From: an uncultured Verrucomicrobiota bacterium
Lineage (GTDB): Bacteria > Verrucomicrobiota > Verrucomicrobiia > Limisphaerales > UBA9464
Assembly (NCBI GenBank): GCA_903854475.1
Contig: CAINWP010000031.1
Coordinates: 1 to 38,199, forward strand
Direction of reading: 5' to 3'
Length of the DNA stretch: 38,199 nucleotides
Shown piece by piece: positions 14,809-23,521 of the stretch (position 1 is the first letter of the stretch; each line of letters begins with the position of its first letter). Under the pieces are notes generated by a model that saw only the letters and a list, made by a program, of their open reading frames with translations, ran no database searches and was not told where the DNA came from. Both the position numbers and the translations under genes were made by a program.

Positions 14809-17800
14809 ACCCTCTGCGTCCTTCGATGTTCTGGGTCACCCTGCGTTGGGGCTTTGCAGTCCTGGTGGCACTTCTGGGCGGGGCAATTGGAATGCAGGCG
14901 GCCCCGGTGGGTTTGCGGTTCAAGGGCCTCGCACCGGTTTCTCCGTCGTTGCCTGGGCTCACTCGATTGTCGGCCGCGGGACTGGGCATCGACTTCACTA
15001 ATCGCCTGTCCGAAGAACGGGCGGTGACTAACCGCAATTTGGTTTCTGGCTCTGGAGTGGCGCTGGCCGATGTGGATGGTGATGGGCGTCTCGATGTCTT
15101 CCTCTGCGGCCTAGATTCTCAGAATGCCCTGTACCGCAATCTCGGGGAGTGGCGTTTCACCAACGTGACGGTCCGTGCCTTGCCTGGGGTGAGTTGGCTC
15201 AACCCGTCTTCAGGATCTAATGATTCGACCGGTGCGGCCTTTGCCGATGTGGATGGAGACGGAGATCCGGACTTGCTGGTCAATCAGTTGGGGGGCGGCA
15301 CCCGACTATGGCTCAATGACGGTCAGGGCCGTTTTGAGGAAGCCACCGCTGCGGCCGGGTTGCGCGCGCGCACTGGGGCGACCTCGATGGCCTTGGCCGA
15401 CGTGGATGGCGATGGGGATTTGGATCTCTACGTGTCGAACTTCCGCCCGACCACCGTGCTCGACCAACCCAACACCCGGTACCAACTCCGGCAAACCGAA
15501 ACCGGTACGGTGATAGTGGCGGTCAATGGGCGCCCGGTAACCGCATTGGATCTCACCAATCGCTTTGAGATTCGCGCCGGTGGGGAGGTGGTCGAAATGG
15601 GGGAGGAAGACGTGCTTTTCCTCAACAACGGGCGAGGCCGGTTTGTTCCGGTCTCCTGGATTGGGGGGGGCTTTTTGGACGCCTCGGGCAAAGCTCTGAC
15701 AGCGCCACCCCGGGATTGGGGGTTGGCCGTTCGCTTCCAGGACATGAACGGGGATGGAAGGCCCGACTTGTATGTCTGCAACGACCTGCACACACCGGAT
15801 CGGATTTGGATAAATGAGACCGGGCCTGATCACGCCCTGCGCTTCCGGGAACTGTCGTCTTGGGCACTGCGGAGCAACCCGACCTTCTCCATGGGGGTCG
15901 ATTTCGGGGACTTGGACCGCGACGGTCATGTCGATTTCTTCGCCGTCGATATGTTCAGCCGAAACCGGGCTTGGCGGCACACTCAAACGGCGGGCATGGC
16001 CCCCTTGTTGCGCCTGCCTGGCCGATCCGCCGATCGGGCCCAGGTCCAGCGGAATGTCCTGCAGCTCAATCGGGGGGACGGCACCTGGGCGGACGTTGCC
16101 TGGCAGTCGGGTGTCGAGGCCAGTGAGTGGTCTTGGGGCCCAGTGATTTTGGATGTGGATCTCGATGGATACGAGGACCTGCTGGTTCCCAACGGCCAGT
16201 GGCGCGATTTCCAGGACGGGGATGGTGCGAGGCGCATTGCCGAGGCTCAGCGGCGTGGGGCTCTCAAGACGCCGGCCGATATTGCCACGATGGTTCGATC
16301 CTTCCCGAGGCTGGCTACTCCGAACGTGGCCTTTCGCAACCGCGGCGATGCCACCTTCGAGGATGTCTCCCTGGCCTGGGGCTTTACGACCGATTCCATT
16401 TCGCAGGGAGCGGCCATCGGGGATCTCGACGGGGATGGGGATCTGGACGTTGTGATGAACGATCTCATGGATGCGCCAGCCGTTTACCGGAACAACGCGA
16501 GCGCCCCGCGGATCCTTATCCGCCTCAAAGGCAAGCCCCCCAACACCCGGGGCATCGGTGCTTCGGTGACCCTTCGTGCCGGTGGATTGCCGGACCAGAC
16601 CCAGGAGATCATTGCTGGTGGGCGGTACCTGAGCGGGGATGAGCCGGCGCGTTCCTTTGCCACGGGTCCTGCCGCCTCCGTAGGACTTCGCGTTCGATGG
16701 CCCTCGGGACGAGTCTCAGAATGGCAGGAAGTTCCAGTCGGTGTTGCGGTCGAGGTTTCGGAGGAAGCGTCACCCGGAGTCGAGGCGGTTCCTTCCTTAA
16801 AACCGCCCGCACCGTGGTTTGAAGACCAGACCGCACGCCTCGCTCACCGTCACGACGATGAGCCCTTTGATGATTTCGGCCGTCAGCCGGCCCTGCCGCA
16901 TCGACTGTCGCAACTGGGACCGAGCTTGAGCTGGACCGACCTCAATGGGGATGGGCGTCCGGACCTGGTCATCGGAACTGGACGCGGTGGTAAGCTCGGC
17001 ATCCGCATCCAGGATGGAAAAGGCGGATTCGAGGCACGAGAGACTCCGCCGTTCCATAAGACAACCCGCCGAGACATCACCTCGATTCTTCCCATCAATG
17101 GAGTCCTGTTGGCGGGGATCTCTAATTATGAGGACGGCCTGACCAATGGTGGAGCCCTGCGAATGTTTGATATGGCAGGGGGGCGCAGCGGTGAAATTTT
17201 GGTGGGCACGACCTTTTGCGTCGGGCCTCTAGCCGCCGCCGATGTGGACGGGGATGGATCGTTGGAGGTGTTTGTGGGTGGTCGATCCGTGGCCGGTCGT
17301 TATCCGGAGGCGGCCCCCTCGTTGTTATTGCGCAGTCAAGGCGGGCGCCTGACGCCGGTGGCGCGTTGGGAGAATCTAGGTCTGGTGACGGCCGCCTGTT
17401 TCACCGACCTCGATGGCGATGGTCGGCCGGATCTGGTGGTTGCCCGTGAATGGGCCCCCCCTCAATTCTTCCGGAACGACTCCGGTCGACTGACCGAATG
17501 GACTCCGACCTTGGAAGCAACGTCCGGCCGGCTTTCCGGACTTTGGAATGCTGTGGTGGCCGGCGACTTCGATGAAGACGGGCGGATGGACCTCGTCCTA
17601 GGGAACTGGGGGCGCAACACCCGCGGGAGCGCAACGACGACGGCGGTGGCCCCGCGGCGTTTGTGGTATGGCGACTTCGGTTCCGGACAGGGCCTGGACT
17701 TGGCTGAGAGTTGGTATGACCCAGTGCTGAAGGCCGACCGCCCGGAACGTGAGATGGGACTGTGGGCGGCCCTTTTTCCGAGCGTGCGGGAGCGGGGGGA

Positions 17801-18524
17801 TTCTTTGGCTGCGTTTTCCAAGGCCACCCTGCCGATGCTTTTGGGTGATGCTCTGCTGGTGGCCCGATCGGTTTCGGTGGACACACTCGATTCGGTGCTA
17901 CTGCTCAACCGGGGAGAGCGCTTTGTGGTGAAGCCGTTGCCGGCGGCCGTCCAGCGTGCTCCGGTAACTTCCCTTTGCGTGGCGGACTTTGATGGGGATG
18001 GGCACGATGACCTATTCCTCTCGCAGAATTTGTCCACGGCCCATCCCTTTGCCGAGCGCTACGACGCAGGGCGGGGGTTGTGGTTGCGGGGCGATGGTCG
18101 GGGTGGATTTGTCCCGGAAGAAAACTCGGGCGTCCGCGTTCAGGGGGATGGTCGGGGGGCTGCGGTGTGCGATTACGATGCGGATGGTCGAGTGGATTTG
18201 GCCGTGGGGCAGAATGGCGCGGAGACGACGCTCTGGCGCAATGTGTTGGCGCGTCCGGGGCTGCGGATTCGCCTTTCCGGCGGCGGGGGCAATCCAACAG
18301 CGGTGGGGGCCCGAGTGCGATGGAGATCGACTTCGGGTTTCGGACCGTGGCGGGAGATTCACTTGGGTTCCGGCGATGGGTCCTGCGATGATCCGGTGCT
18401 CATCTTGGGCATCGGAGATCAGAAGGTCGAGGCGGTGGAGATCCGTTGGCCCGGAGGCGCGTCGGCCACGGTGCCGGTGAAGGCGGGGCAGCGCGAGGTC
18501 TTGTCCAGCCAGCCAGCCCGATGA
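14805..18524 (+). CDS. Giant exported CRTAC1/UnbV FG-GAP repeat protein, copy 2
   Basis: This is a tandem paralogue of the preceding gene. The start is ATG 14805 (1239 residues), which overlaps the upstream stop as ATGA and begins a signal peptide (MFWVTLRWGFAVLVALLGGAIGMQA); the longer ORF start at 14739 lies inside copy 1. It has the same bipartite plan: propeller motifs (DVDGDGRLD, DVDGDGDPD, DMNGDGRPD, DLDRDGHVD, DVDLDGYED, DLNGDGRPD, DFDEDGRMD, DYDADGRVD), a middle UnbV domain (RLKGKPPNTRGIGASVTL, IIAGGRYLSGDE) and a C-terminal one (RLSGGGGNPTAVGARVRW, GSGDGSCDDPV). Whole motifs match copy 1 closely (NRYLTNQ versus NRNLVSG, WSWTPVFLDVDLDGYEDLL versus WSWGPVILDVDLDGYEDLL), showing duplication followed by divergence. 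The stop overlaps the next start as ATGA, so translation is probably coupled. Confidence 0.88.
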   Translation: MNPLRPSMFWVTLRWGFAVLVALLGGAIGMQAAPVGLRFKGLAPVSPSLPGLTRLSAAGLGIDFTNRLSEERAVTNRNLVSGSGVALADVDGDGRLDVFLCGLDSQNALYRNLGEWRFTNVTVRALPGVSWLNPSSGSNDSTGAAFADVDGDGDPDLLVNQLGGGTRLWLNDGQGRFEEATAAAGLRARTGATSMALADVDGDGDLDLYVSNFRPTTVLDQPNTRYQLRQTETGTVIVAVNGRPVTALDLTNRFEIRAGGEVVEMGEEDVLFLNNGRGRFVPVSWIGGGFLDASGKALTAPPRDWGLAVRFQDMNGDGRPDLYVCNDLHTPDRIWINETGPDHALRFRELSSWALRSNPTFSMGVDFGDLDRDGHVDFFAVDMFSRNRAWRHTQTAGMAPLLRLPGRSADRAQVQRNVLQLNRGDGTWADVAWQSGVEASEWSWGPVILDVDLDGYEDLLVPNGQWRDFQDGDGARRIAEAQRRGALKTPADIATMVRSFPRLATPNVAFRNRGDATFEDVSLAWGFTTDSISQGAAIGDLDGDGDLDVVMNDLMDAPAVYRNNASAPRILIRLKGKPPNTRGIGASVTLRAGGLPDQTQEIIAGGRYLSGDEPARSFATGPAASVGLRVRWPSGRVSEWQEVPVGVAVEVSEEASPGVEAVPSLKPPAPWFEDQTARLAHRHDDEPFDDFGRQPALPHRLSQLGPSLSWTDLNGDGRPDLVIGTGRGGKLGIRIQDGKGGFEARETPPFHKTTRRDITSILPINGVLLAGISNYEDGLTNGGALRMFDMAGGRSGEILVGTTFCVGPLAAADVDGDGSLEVFVGGRSVAGRYPEAAPSLLLRSQGGRLTPVARWENLGLVTAACFTDLDGDGRPDLVVAREWAPPQFFRNDSGRLTEWTPTLEATSGRLSGLWNAVVAGDFDEDGRMDLVLGNWGRNTRGSATTTAVAPRRLWYGDFGSGQGLDLAESWYDPVLKADRPEREMGLWAALFPSVRERGDSLAAFSKATLPMLLGDALLVARSVSVDTLDSVLLLNRGERFVVKPLPAAVQRAPVTSLCVADFDGDGHDDLFLSQNLSTAHPFAERYDAGRGLWLRGDGRGGFVPEENSGVRVQGDGRGAAVCDYDADGRVDLAVGQNGAETTLWRNVLARPGLRIRLSGGGGNPTAVGARVRWRSTSGFGPWREIHLGSGDGSCDDPVLILGIGDQKVEAVEIRWPGGASATVPVKAGQREVLSSQPAR

Positions 18525-21500
18525 GCAGGTTGGGTTTCTGCTCTTTTTTTGGTGGCATCACGGTTGCCTTTGCCGGAGGAGAGGCTTCAATTCAAGGGAC
18601 TCCTCTCTTTCCCGTGATCCACAGCCTGCCAAAACAACTCAGATTCTGGCTCGGTGCCCTTTGGGCCTCGATGTTGTTGCTGTCTGCTGCAGATTCCTCG
18701 TCGGGCTCGAGTGATCCGCTAGGACGGAGCGCGGTGGTTTTGCTGCGCGATGAGTGTTTTTCCTGCCACGGCGAAACCAAGCAGAAGGCTGGGCTTTCGT
18801 TGCTGACCCGAGAGCAGGTGCTCAAGGGGAGTGAGGAGGGGCCGGTGGTGCAGGAAGGACGACCCAAGGAAAGTCGCCTGCTTGCCTTGGTTCTTCCGGG
18901 AGCCGATCCGCACATGCCGCCCCGGAAGCAATTGGCTCCCGGACAAATTCAAACCCTCCGCGACTGGATTCGCCGCGGGCTTCCTTGGGATGCCAGCGTC
19001 CTGAGTGATGAGCCTGCCCCCAGACCGGTGTCACTGGAGTTGGCCGCCCCCTCTTTCCGACCGGTGGCCGCTCTGGCCCTCGACCCGGCGGGACATCGAT
19101 TGGCGGTGGCGCGCATGGGAGGGATCGATATCCACGACTTGCAGAAGCCGGGGTTTCCTCGAGTGGCGCGGTCGGTCGGCTCCGTGGATCCGGTGGAATC
19201 GCTGGCCTGGAGCCGAGACGGCCGCCAGTTGGCCTCCGGATCCTTTCGACGGGTGCGGTTCTGGAATCCGGAGACTCTCACGGTCGAGCGGGAGATCGTG
19301 AATGGCCTTTCAGGTCGGGTGATGAGTGTGGAGTTTTCCGCCGATGGGTCGCAGTTGGCCCTTGGTGACGGGGGGGGCGGTCTTCCGGGATATTTGCGGT
19401 TGGTGAGCGCGGCGGACGGTCGGATTCAGCGTTCCTGGAAGGCTCACGCCGACTCCATCTTTGATCTGGAGTTCAGCCGGGATGGCTCCCGACTGCTCTC
19501 GGCCGGCGGTGACGCGCTCATCAAGGTTTGGGATACGGCCAAGGCGGCACCGATTGCCGTGCTGGAAGGTCATACCTCCCAGGTGATGGCTGCGGCTTTC
19601 AACACCAACGCCACCCAGGTGGTCAGCGGAGGGACCGATCGGCAGCTCAAGGTCTGGGATATCGCTACCCGCGAGAAAATTGTCACGCTGGGCGATTCCA
19701 TGGCGGCGATCACGGCCGTGGCTTGGCCGGGCGACAGTGCCTCGGTTTGGGCAGCCACCGATCGCGGGGCGATTGACCGATATTCCCAGCTCAAGTCGCA
19801 CACGGGTGAACAAAGTTCAGCCACCGCGGAGCATCGGCGGGTGGCGCAACTGCTGCCGGTGGTGTTCAGCATGGCGGTCACACCCGATGGTCAGAGGGTT
19901 GCCGCCGGTGACATGGACGGGTTGGTCCGGATCTGGGATGCCCAAGGCAAGGTTTTGGGAGAGTTGAGCATGGCCTTGGAGGCGATGACGCCGCCCCCGC
20001 AGACAGTGGCCAAGAAAGTGCCGCCGCCGAGCTTTGTGCGCGATGTGTTGCCCGCGCTCAACCAGGCTGGATGCGCCTCGGGTGGTTGTCATTCCAAGCC
20101 GGAAGGTCAGAGCGGCTTTAAATTGTCTGTCTTCTCCTACGATCCCCAAAGCGACTATGCCGAAATTGTCCGGGATGCCCGCAGCCGGCGGGTGTTTCCG
20201 GCAGCCCCGGAAGAGAGCCTCATTCTCCTCAAGGCCCTGACACGGGTACCGCATGAGGGAGGTCAGCGTTTTCAGCCCGGATCCCCAACCCACCAATTGT
20301 TGACTCGATGGATTCGCGCGGGCATGCCCTATGCGTTGACCAATGAGCCCGTGTTGCAGTCGGTTGCGGTGTTTCCGACTGAGGGGCGGTATCGCAAGAG
20401 CGGACAGCAGCGACTGAAGGTCGAGGCACGTTATTCCGATGGGAGCATTCGCGATGTCACGCGGTTGGCCGCCTACGATTCGAGCGACAAGGAGTTGGCC
20501 CGCGTGGATGAGACCGGTCGGGTGACCATCGGAAAACTGACAGGGCAGGGCGTGGTGGTGGCTCGCTACATGGGGCTGGTGGCCGCCTCGTCACTCATGG
20601 TGCCGGCCGACAAGGTGCTCAAACCCAAGGCCTACGCATCCATTCCCACCCACAATTTCATTGATGGCTTGGCTTTGGCGCAGTTCCAGCGTTTGGGGCT
20701 GATGCCTTCCGAACTTTGTACCGACGCGGAATTTCTCCGGCGGGCCAAACTGGATGCCGTTGGCCTCTTGCCCACGTCGGAAGAGGTGCGTGCGTTCCTG
20801 GCGGATTCTTCGCCGGACAAGCGTCAGCGGTTCATTGACACGATCCTGGAGCATCCGGCCTATGCCGATTACTGGGCCAACCAATGGGCTGACCTCTTGC
20901 GGCCCAATCCGGATCGGGTGGGGGTGAAGAGCGTGTTCCTGCTCGATCAGTGGTTGCGCGAAGCGTTCCGGGCCAATCGGCCTTATGATCAGTTTGTTCG
21001 AGATATTCTGATGGCTGAAGGGTCGAACCACCGCGCAGGTCCGGCGGTGGTTTACCGCGACCGTCGGGATCCGCCAGAACTGACCACTCAGTTTAGCCAG
21101 TTGTTCTTGGGGACCCGGCTGGAGTGCGCCAAGTGTCACCACCATCCGAATGAAAAATGGAGTCAGGATGATTTCTACCAACTGGCTGCTTACTTCGGTC
21201 CGGTGAAGCAGAAGGGAGCAGGTTTGTCCCCGCCGATTTCCGCCGGCACCGAGACTTTTTATTTCACGCCGGGAGGCGAGGTGAAACACCCGGTGAGCGG
21301 AGTAGCAATGACCCCTCGACCACCGGAGGGGCCCGAACTCCCGAAGTCCGGATCTCGCGATCCGCGCCGGCATTTGGCCGATTGGCTGACAGCTCCGGAG
21401 AATCCCTTTTTCGCCAAGGCGGCGGTGAACCGGGTGTGGGGACATTTTTTTGGACGAGGCCTGGTTCATCCGGTGGATGATTTCCGCAGTTCTAATCCGT

Positions 21501-22135
21501 GTGTAAACCCGGCCTTGCTAGAGGCCTTGGCCGCAGATTTTGCCGCCCATGGCTACGACCTGAAACACCTGCTTCGAACCGTGATGGCTTCGCGAACTTA
21601 CCAACTGAGTTCGGTGCCTAATGCCACCAATCTGGGCGACACCCGTCAGTTCTCCAGGTCTTACCGACGGAGACTGCCGGCCGAAGTGCTGGTGGATGCG
21701 GTCAGCGATGTCACTGGGGTTCCTGAGACCTTTTCTGCGGTCCCGCCGGGTGGTCGTGCCATGCAGACTTGGAGTTACAAGATCGCTTCTCATTTTCTGG
21801 ACGCCTTTGGTCGCCCCAACTCCAGCAGCGATTGTCCGTGTGAGCGCGATGCTCAGTTGAGCGTTGTGCAAACTCTGCACCTGATGAATTCCAAGATTCT
21901 GCAGGGGAAGCTCAGCGATCCGAAAGGCCGGGTCCGTCAACTAGCTAACAGCGACCGGAGTCAATCCGACCTCGTCGGTGAACTGTACCTCCTCCTGCTC
22001 AATCGCCTGCCCGCAGAACCGGAGCTTCAGGCTGCTTTGCGTGCGTTTTCTGCTCCGGGAGCCACCCGCAATACTGCGGTGGAGGATGTCTTCTGGGCGC
22101 TGCTCAACTCTCCTGAATTCGTGCTGAACCATTGA
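18521..22135 (+). CDS. PSCyt1-WD40-cytochrome-like-Ig-PSCyt2 (DUF1549)-PSD1 (DUF1553) fusion
   Basis: The start is ATG 18521 (1204 residues), overlapping the upstream stop as ATGA; an N-terminal hydrophobic stretch (FWLGALWASMLLLSA) serves export. Domains in order: PSCyt1 cytochrome-like (about 70-160) with haem motif CFSCH (C79, C82, H83); a WD40 propeller (about 180-490; e.g. SIFDLEFSRDGSRLLSAGGD, LKVWDIATREK); a second cytochrome-like segment with an unusual C-x4-C-H (CASGGCH, C518-H524); a bacterial Ig-like segment (about 610-690); DUF1549 (about 710-910) with CAKCH (C869-H873); and DUF1553 (about 950-1190) with CPCERDAQLSVVQTLHLMNS. The family is thought to be an exported haem protein, but its reaction is unknown. 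DUF1501 follows after 1 nt, the usual partner. Haem attachment is inferred from motifs. Confidence 0.9.
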   Translation: MSRLGFCSFFGGITVAFAGGEASIQGTPLFPVIHSLPKQLRFWLGALWASMLLLSAADSSSGSSDPLGRSAVVLLRDECFSCHGETKQKAGLSLLTREQVLKGSEEGPVVQEGRPKESRLLALVLPGADPHMPPRKQLAPGQIQTLRDWIRRGLPWDASVLSDEPAPRPVSLELAAPSFRPVAALALDPAGHRLAVARMGGIDIHDLQKPGFPRVARSVGSVDPVESLAWSRDGRQLASGSFRRVRFWNPETLTVEREIVNGLSGRVMSVEFSADGSQLALGDGGGGLPGYLRLVSAADGRIQRSWKAHADSIFDLEFSRDGSRLLSAGGDALIKVWDTAKAAPIAVLEGHTSQVMAAAFNTNATQVVSGGTDRQLKVWDIATREKIVTLGDSMAAITAVAWPGDSASVWAATDRGAIDRYSQLKSHTGEQSSATAEHRRVAQLLPVVFSMAVTPDGQRVAAGDMDGLVRIWDAQGKVLGELSMALEAMTPPPQTVAKKVPPPSFVRDVLPALNQAGCASGGCHSKPEGQSGFKLSVFSYDPQSDYAEIVRDARSRRVFPAAPEESLILLKALTRVPHEGGQRFQPGSPTHQLLTRWIRAGMPYALTNEPVLQSVAVFPTEGRYRKSGQQRLKVEARYSDGSIRDVTRLAAYDSSDKELARVDETGRVTIGKLTGQGVVVARYMGLVAASSLMVPADKVLKPKAYASIPTHNFIDGLALAQFQRLGLMPSELCTDAEFLRRAKLDAVGLLPTSEEVRAFLADSSPDKRQRFIDTILEHPAYADYWANQWADLLRPNPDRVGVKSVFLLDQWLREAFRANRPYDQFVRDILMAEGSNHRAGPAVVYRDRRDPPELTTQFSQLFLGTRLECAKCHHHPNEKWSQDDFYQLAAYFGPVKQKGAGLSPPISAGTETFYFTPGGEVKHPVSGVAMTPRPPEGPELPKSGSRDPRRHLADWLTAPENPFFAKAAVNRVWGHFFGRGLVHPVDDFRSSNPCVNPALLEALAADFAAHGYDLKHLLRTVMASRTYQLSSVPNATNLGDTRQFSRSYRRRLPAEVLVDAVSDVTGVPETFSAVPPGGRAMQTWSYKIASHFLDAFGRPNSSSDCPCERDAQLSVVQTLHLMNSKILQGKLSDPKGRVRQLANSDRSQSDLVGELYLLLLNRLPAEPELQAALRAFSAPGATRNTAVEDVFWALLNSPEFVLNH

Positions 22136-22136
22136 A

Positions 22137-23510
22137 ATGAAACCGACCTCTGGAAACTGCGCCGGAATGCCCCGCCGGGATTTCATCCAAATGGGGATGG
22201 GAGGCTTGCTGGGTGCGGGCTTCGGCGATTTGTTGCGCCTCGAGGGGGGCACGGCCTCTGCGGCCAAGTCGGCGATGAACAAAGCCGCTGCGCCGGGTTC
22301 GGCTTCTGGCCAAAAGCCGGTCAATTGCATCCTCATATGGCTCGATGGTGGCCCCTCCCATTACGAGAGTTTTGATCCAAAACCGGGGGCCCCCTCGGAC
22401 ATTCGTGGGATTTTTCAGGACATCGCCACATCGGTGCCGGGGATCCGCTTCAGCGAGGCGGTGCCCGAGTTGGCCAAGGTGGCCGACAAAGCCACGGTGA
22501 TCCGATCAGTCTGCCACAAAGACCCCAATCACGGCGGCGGCAACCATTACTTGATGACCGGTTCCCCGACGCCGGTGCCGGTGGCTTGCGGAGCTTATGT
22601 GACTTTTCATCCTTCGTTCGGGTCGGTGGTTTCTTGGCAGCGTGGGCAGCGACACGGCTTGCCGCCCTACGTGTCTATACCCTCGGTGACCCGCAGCGGC
22701 GGACCCAATTTTCTCGGTGGCAAGCACTCGGCCTTTGTGATCGATGGCCAGCCCAACTCGGCCGACTTCAAGGTGCGCGATGTGGTGCTGCCTTCGGAGA
22801 TTAGCGAGGGGCGGGCGACCAGCCGGCGTGAATTGCGCGGAGCGCTCGACTCGATGGCCCGCTATGCCGATCGCCTGGCCGACGATCCGGCAGTCACCTT
22901 CGATCAGTACCTCCAGCAAAGCGTCAATTTGGTGCTCTCGAGTCCGGCTCAGGCGGCGTTTGATTTGTCGCGTGAGGACAAGAAGGTGCGCGACGAATAC
23001 GGCCGAAATGACTTTGGTCAGCGGCTCCTGATGGCTCGCCGATTGGTGGAGGTCGGTGTGTCGTGGGTCACTGTCAACTCCGGCGGCTGGGATCATCACA
23101 CCAAACTCTTTGAAGCGTACAAGGGCGATTCGGTTCGCAACATGGACCGTGGGGTGGCTGCGCTCATCCGAGATCTGGACCAGCGGGGGTTGCTGGATTC
23201 AACGCTGGTGGTATTGCTGGGCGAGTTTGGCCGCACGCCCAAGGTGAACAAGGATGCCGGACGCGACCACTGGCCCCATGCGATGTCCATTCTCATGGCT
23301 GGCGGCGGTTGCCCCCGGGGCGCGGTGGTCGGTGCCACCGATGCCAAGGGCTACGCCGCCTCGGAGGCCGTGTATCGGCCCGAAGACTTTGCCGCCTCCC
23401 TTTATTGGAAGATGGGGATCGATCCCAACCAGGTGCTCCATACCAACACCGGCCGGCCGGTGCAGTTGGTAAACAATGGGCGCCGCATCCGCGAGATCTT
23501 CACCACGTGA
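22137..23510 (+). CDS. DUF1501 family exported protein
   Basis: This 457-residue protein has a Tat-like signal (PRRDFIQMGMGGLLGAGFGDLL, R13-R14). The DUF1501 domain then begins with CILIWLDGGPSHYESFDPKP, followed by GIFQDIATSVPGIRFSEAVPELAK, HGGGNHYLMTG, SVNLVLSSPAQAAFDLS, VSWVTVNSGGWDHHTKLF, LVVLLGEFGRTPKVN, GRDHWPHAMSILMAGGG and the closing MGIDPNQVLHTNTGRPVQL. DUF1501 shows the layout of the alkaline-phosphatase/sulfatase superfamily, with conserved Asp, His and Asn residues able to bind metal. The reaction is not established. It starts 1 nt after the PSD1 stop, and this PSD1-DUF1501 pairing recurs throughout Planctomycetes and Verrucomicrobia, including a second time in this window. Twin-arginine export implies folding in the cytoplasm, possibly with metal loading. 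Confidence 0.93.
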   Translation: MKPTSGNCAGMPRRDFIQMGMGGLLGAGFGDLLRLEGGTASAAKSAMNKAAAPGSASGQKPVNCILIWLDGGPSHYESFDPKPGAPSDIRGIFQDIATSVPGIRFSEAVPELAKVADKATVIRSVCHKDPNHGGGNHYLMTGSPTPVPVACGAYVTFHPSFGSVVSWQRGQRHGLPPYVSIPSVTRSGGPNFLGGKHSAFVIDGQPNSADFKVRDVVLPSEISEGRATSRRELRGALDSMARYADRLADDPAVTFDQYLQQSVNLVLSSPAQAAFDLSREDKKVRDEYGRNDFGQRLLMARRLVEVGVSWVTVNSGGWDHHTKLFEAYKGDSVRNMDRGVAALIRDLDQRGLLDSTLVVLLGEFGRTPKVNKDAGRDHWPHAMSILMAGGGCPRGAVVGATDAKGYAASEAVYRPEDFAASLYWKMGIDPNQVLHTNTGRPVQLVNNGRRIREIFTT

Positions 23511-23521
23511 GGTTTTCTGGG

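Noticed and set aside
18446-18520. Upstream extension of the PSD1 fusion ORF
   Set aside because: It overlaps the coding end of the preceding gene in another frame; the ATGA overlap at 18521 is the natural start.
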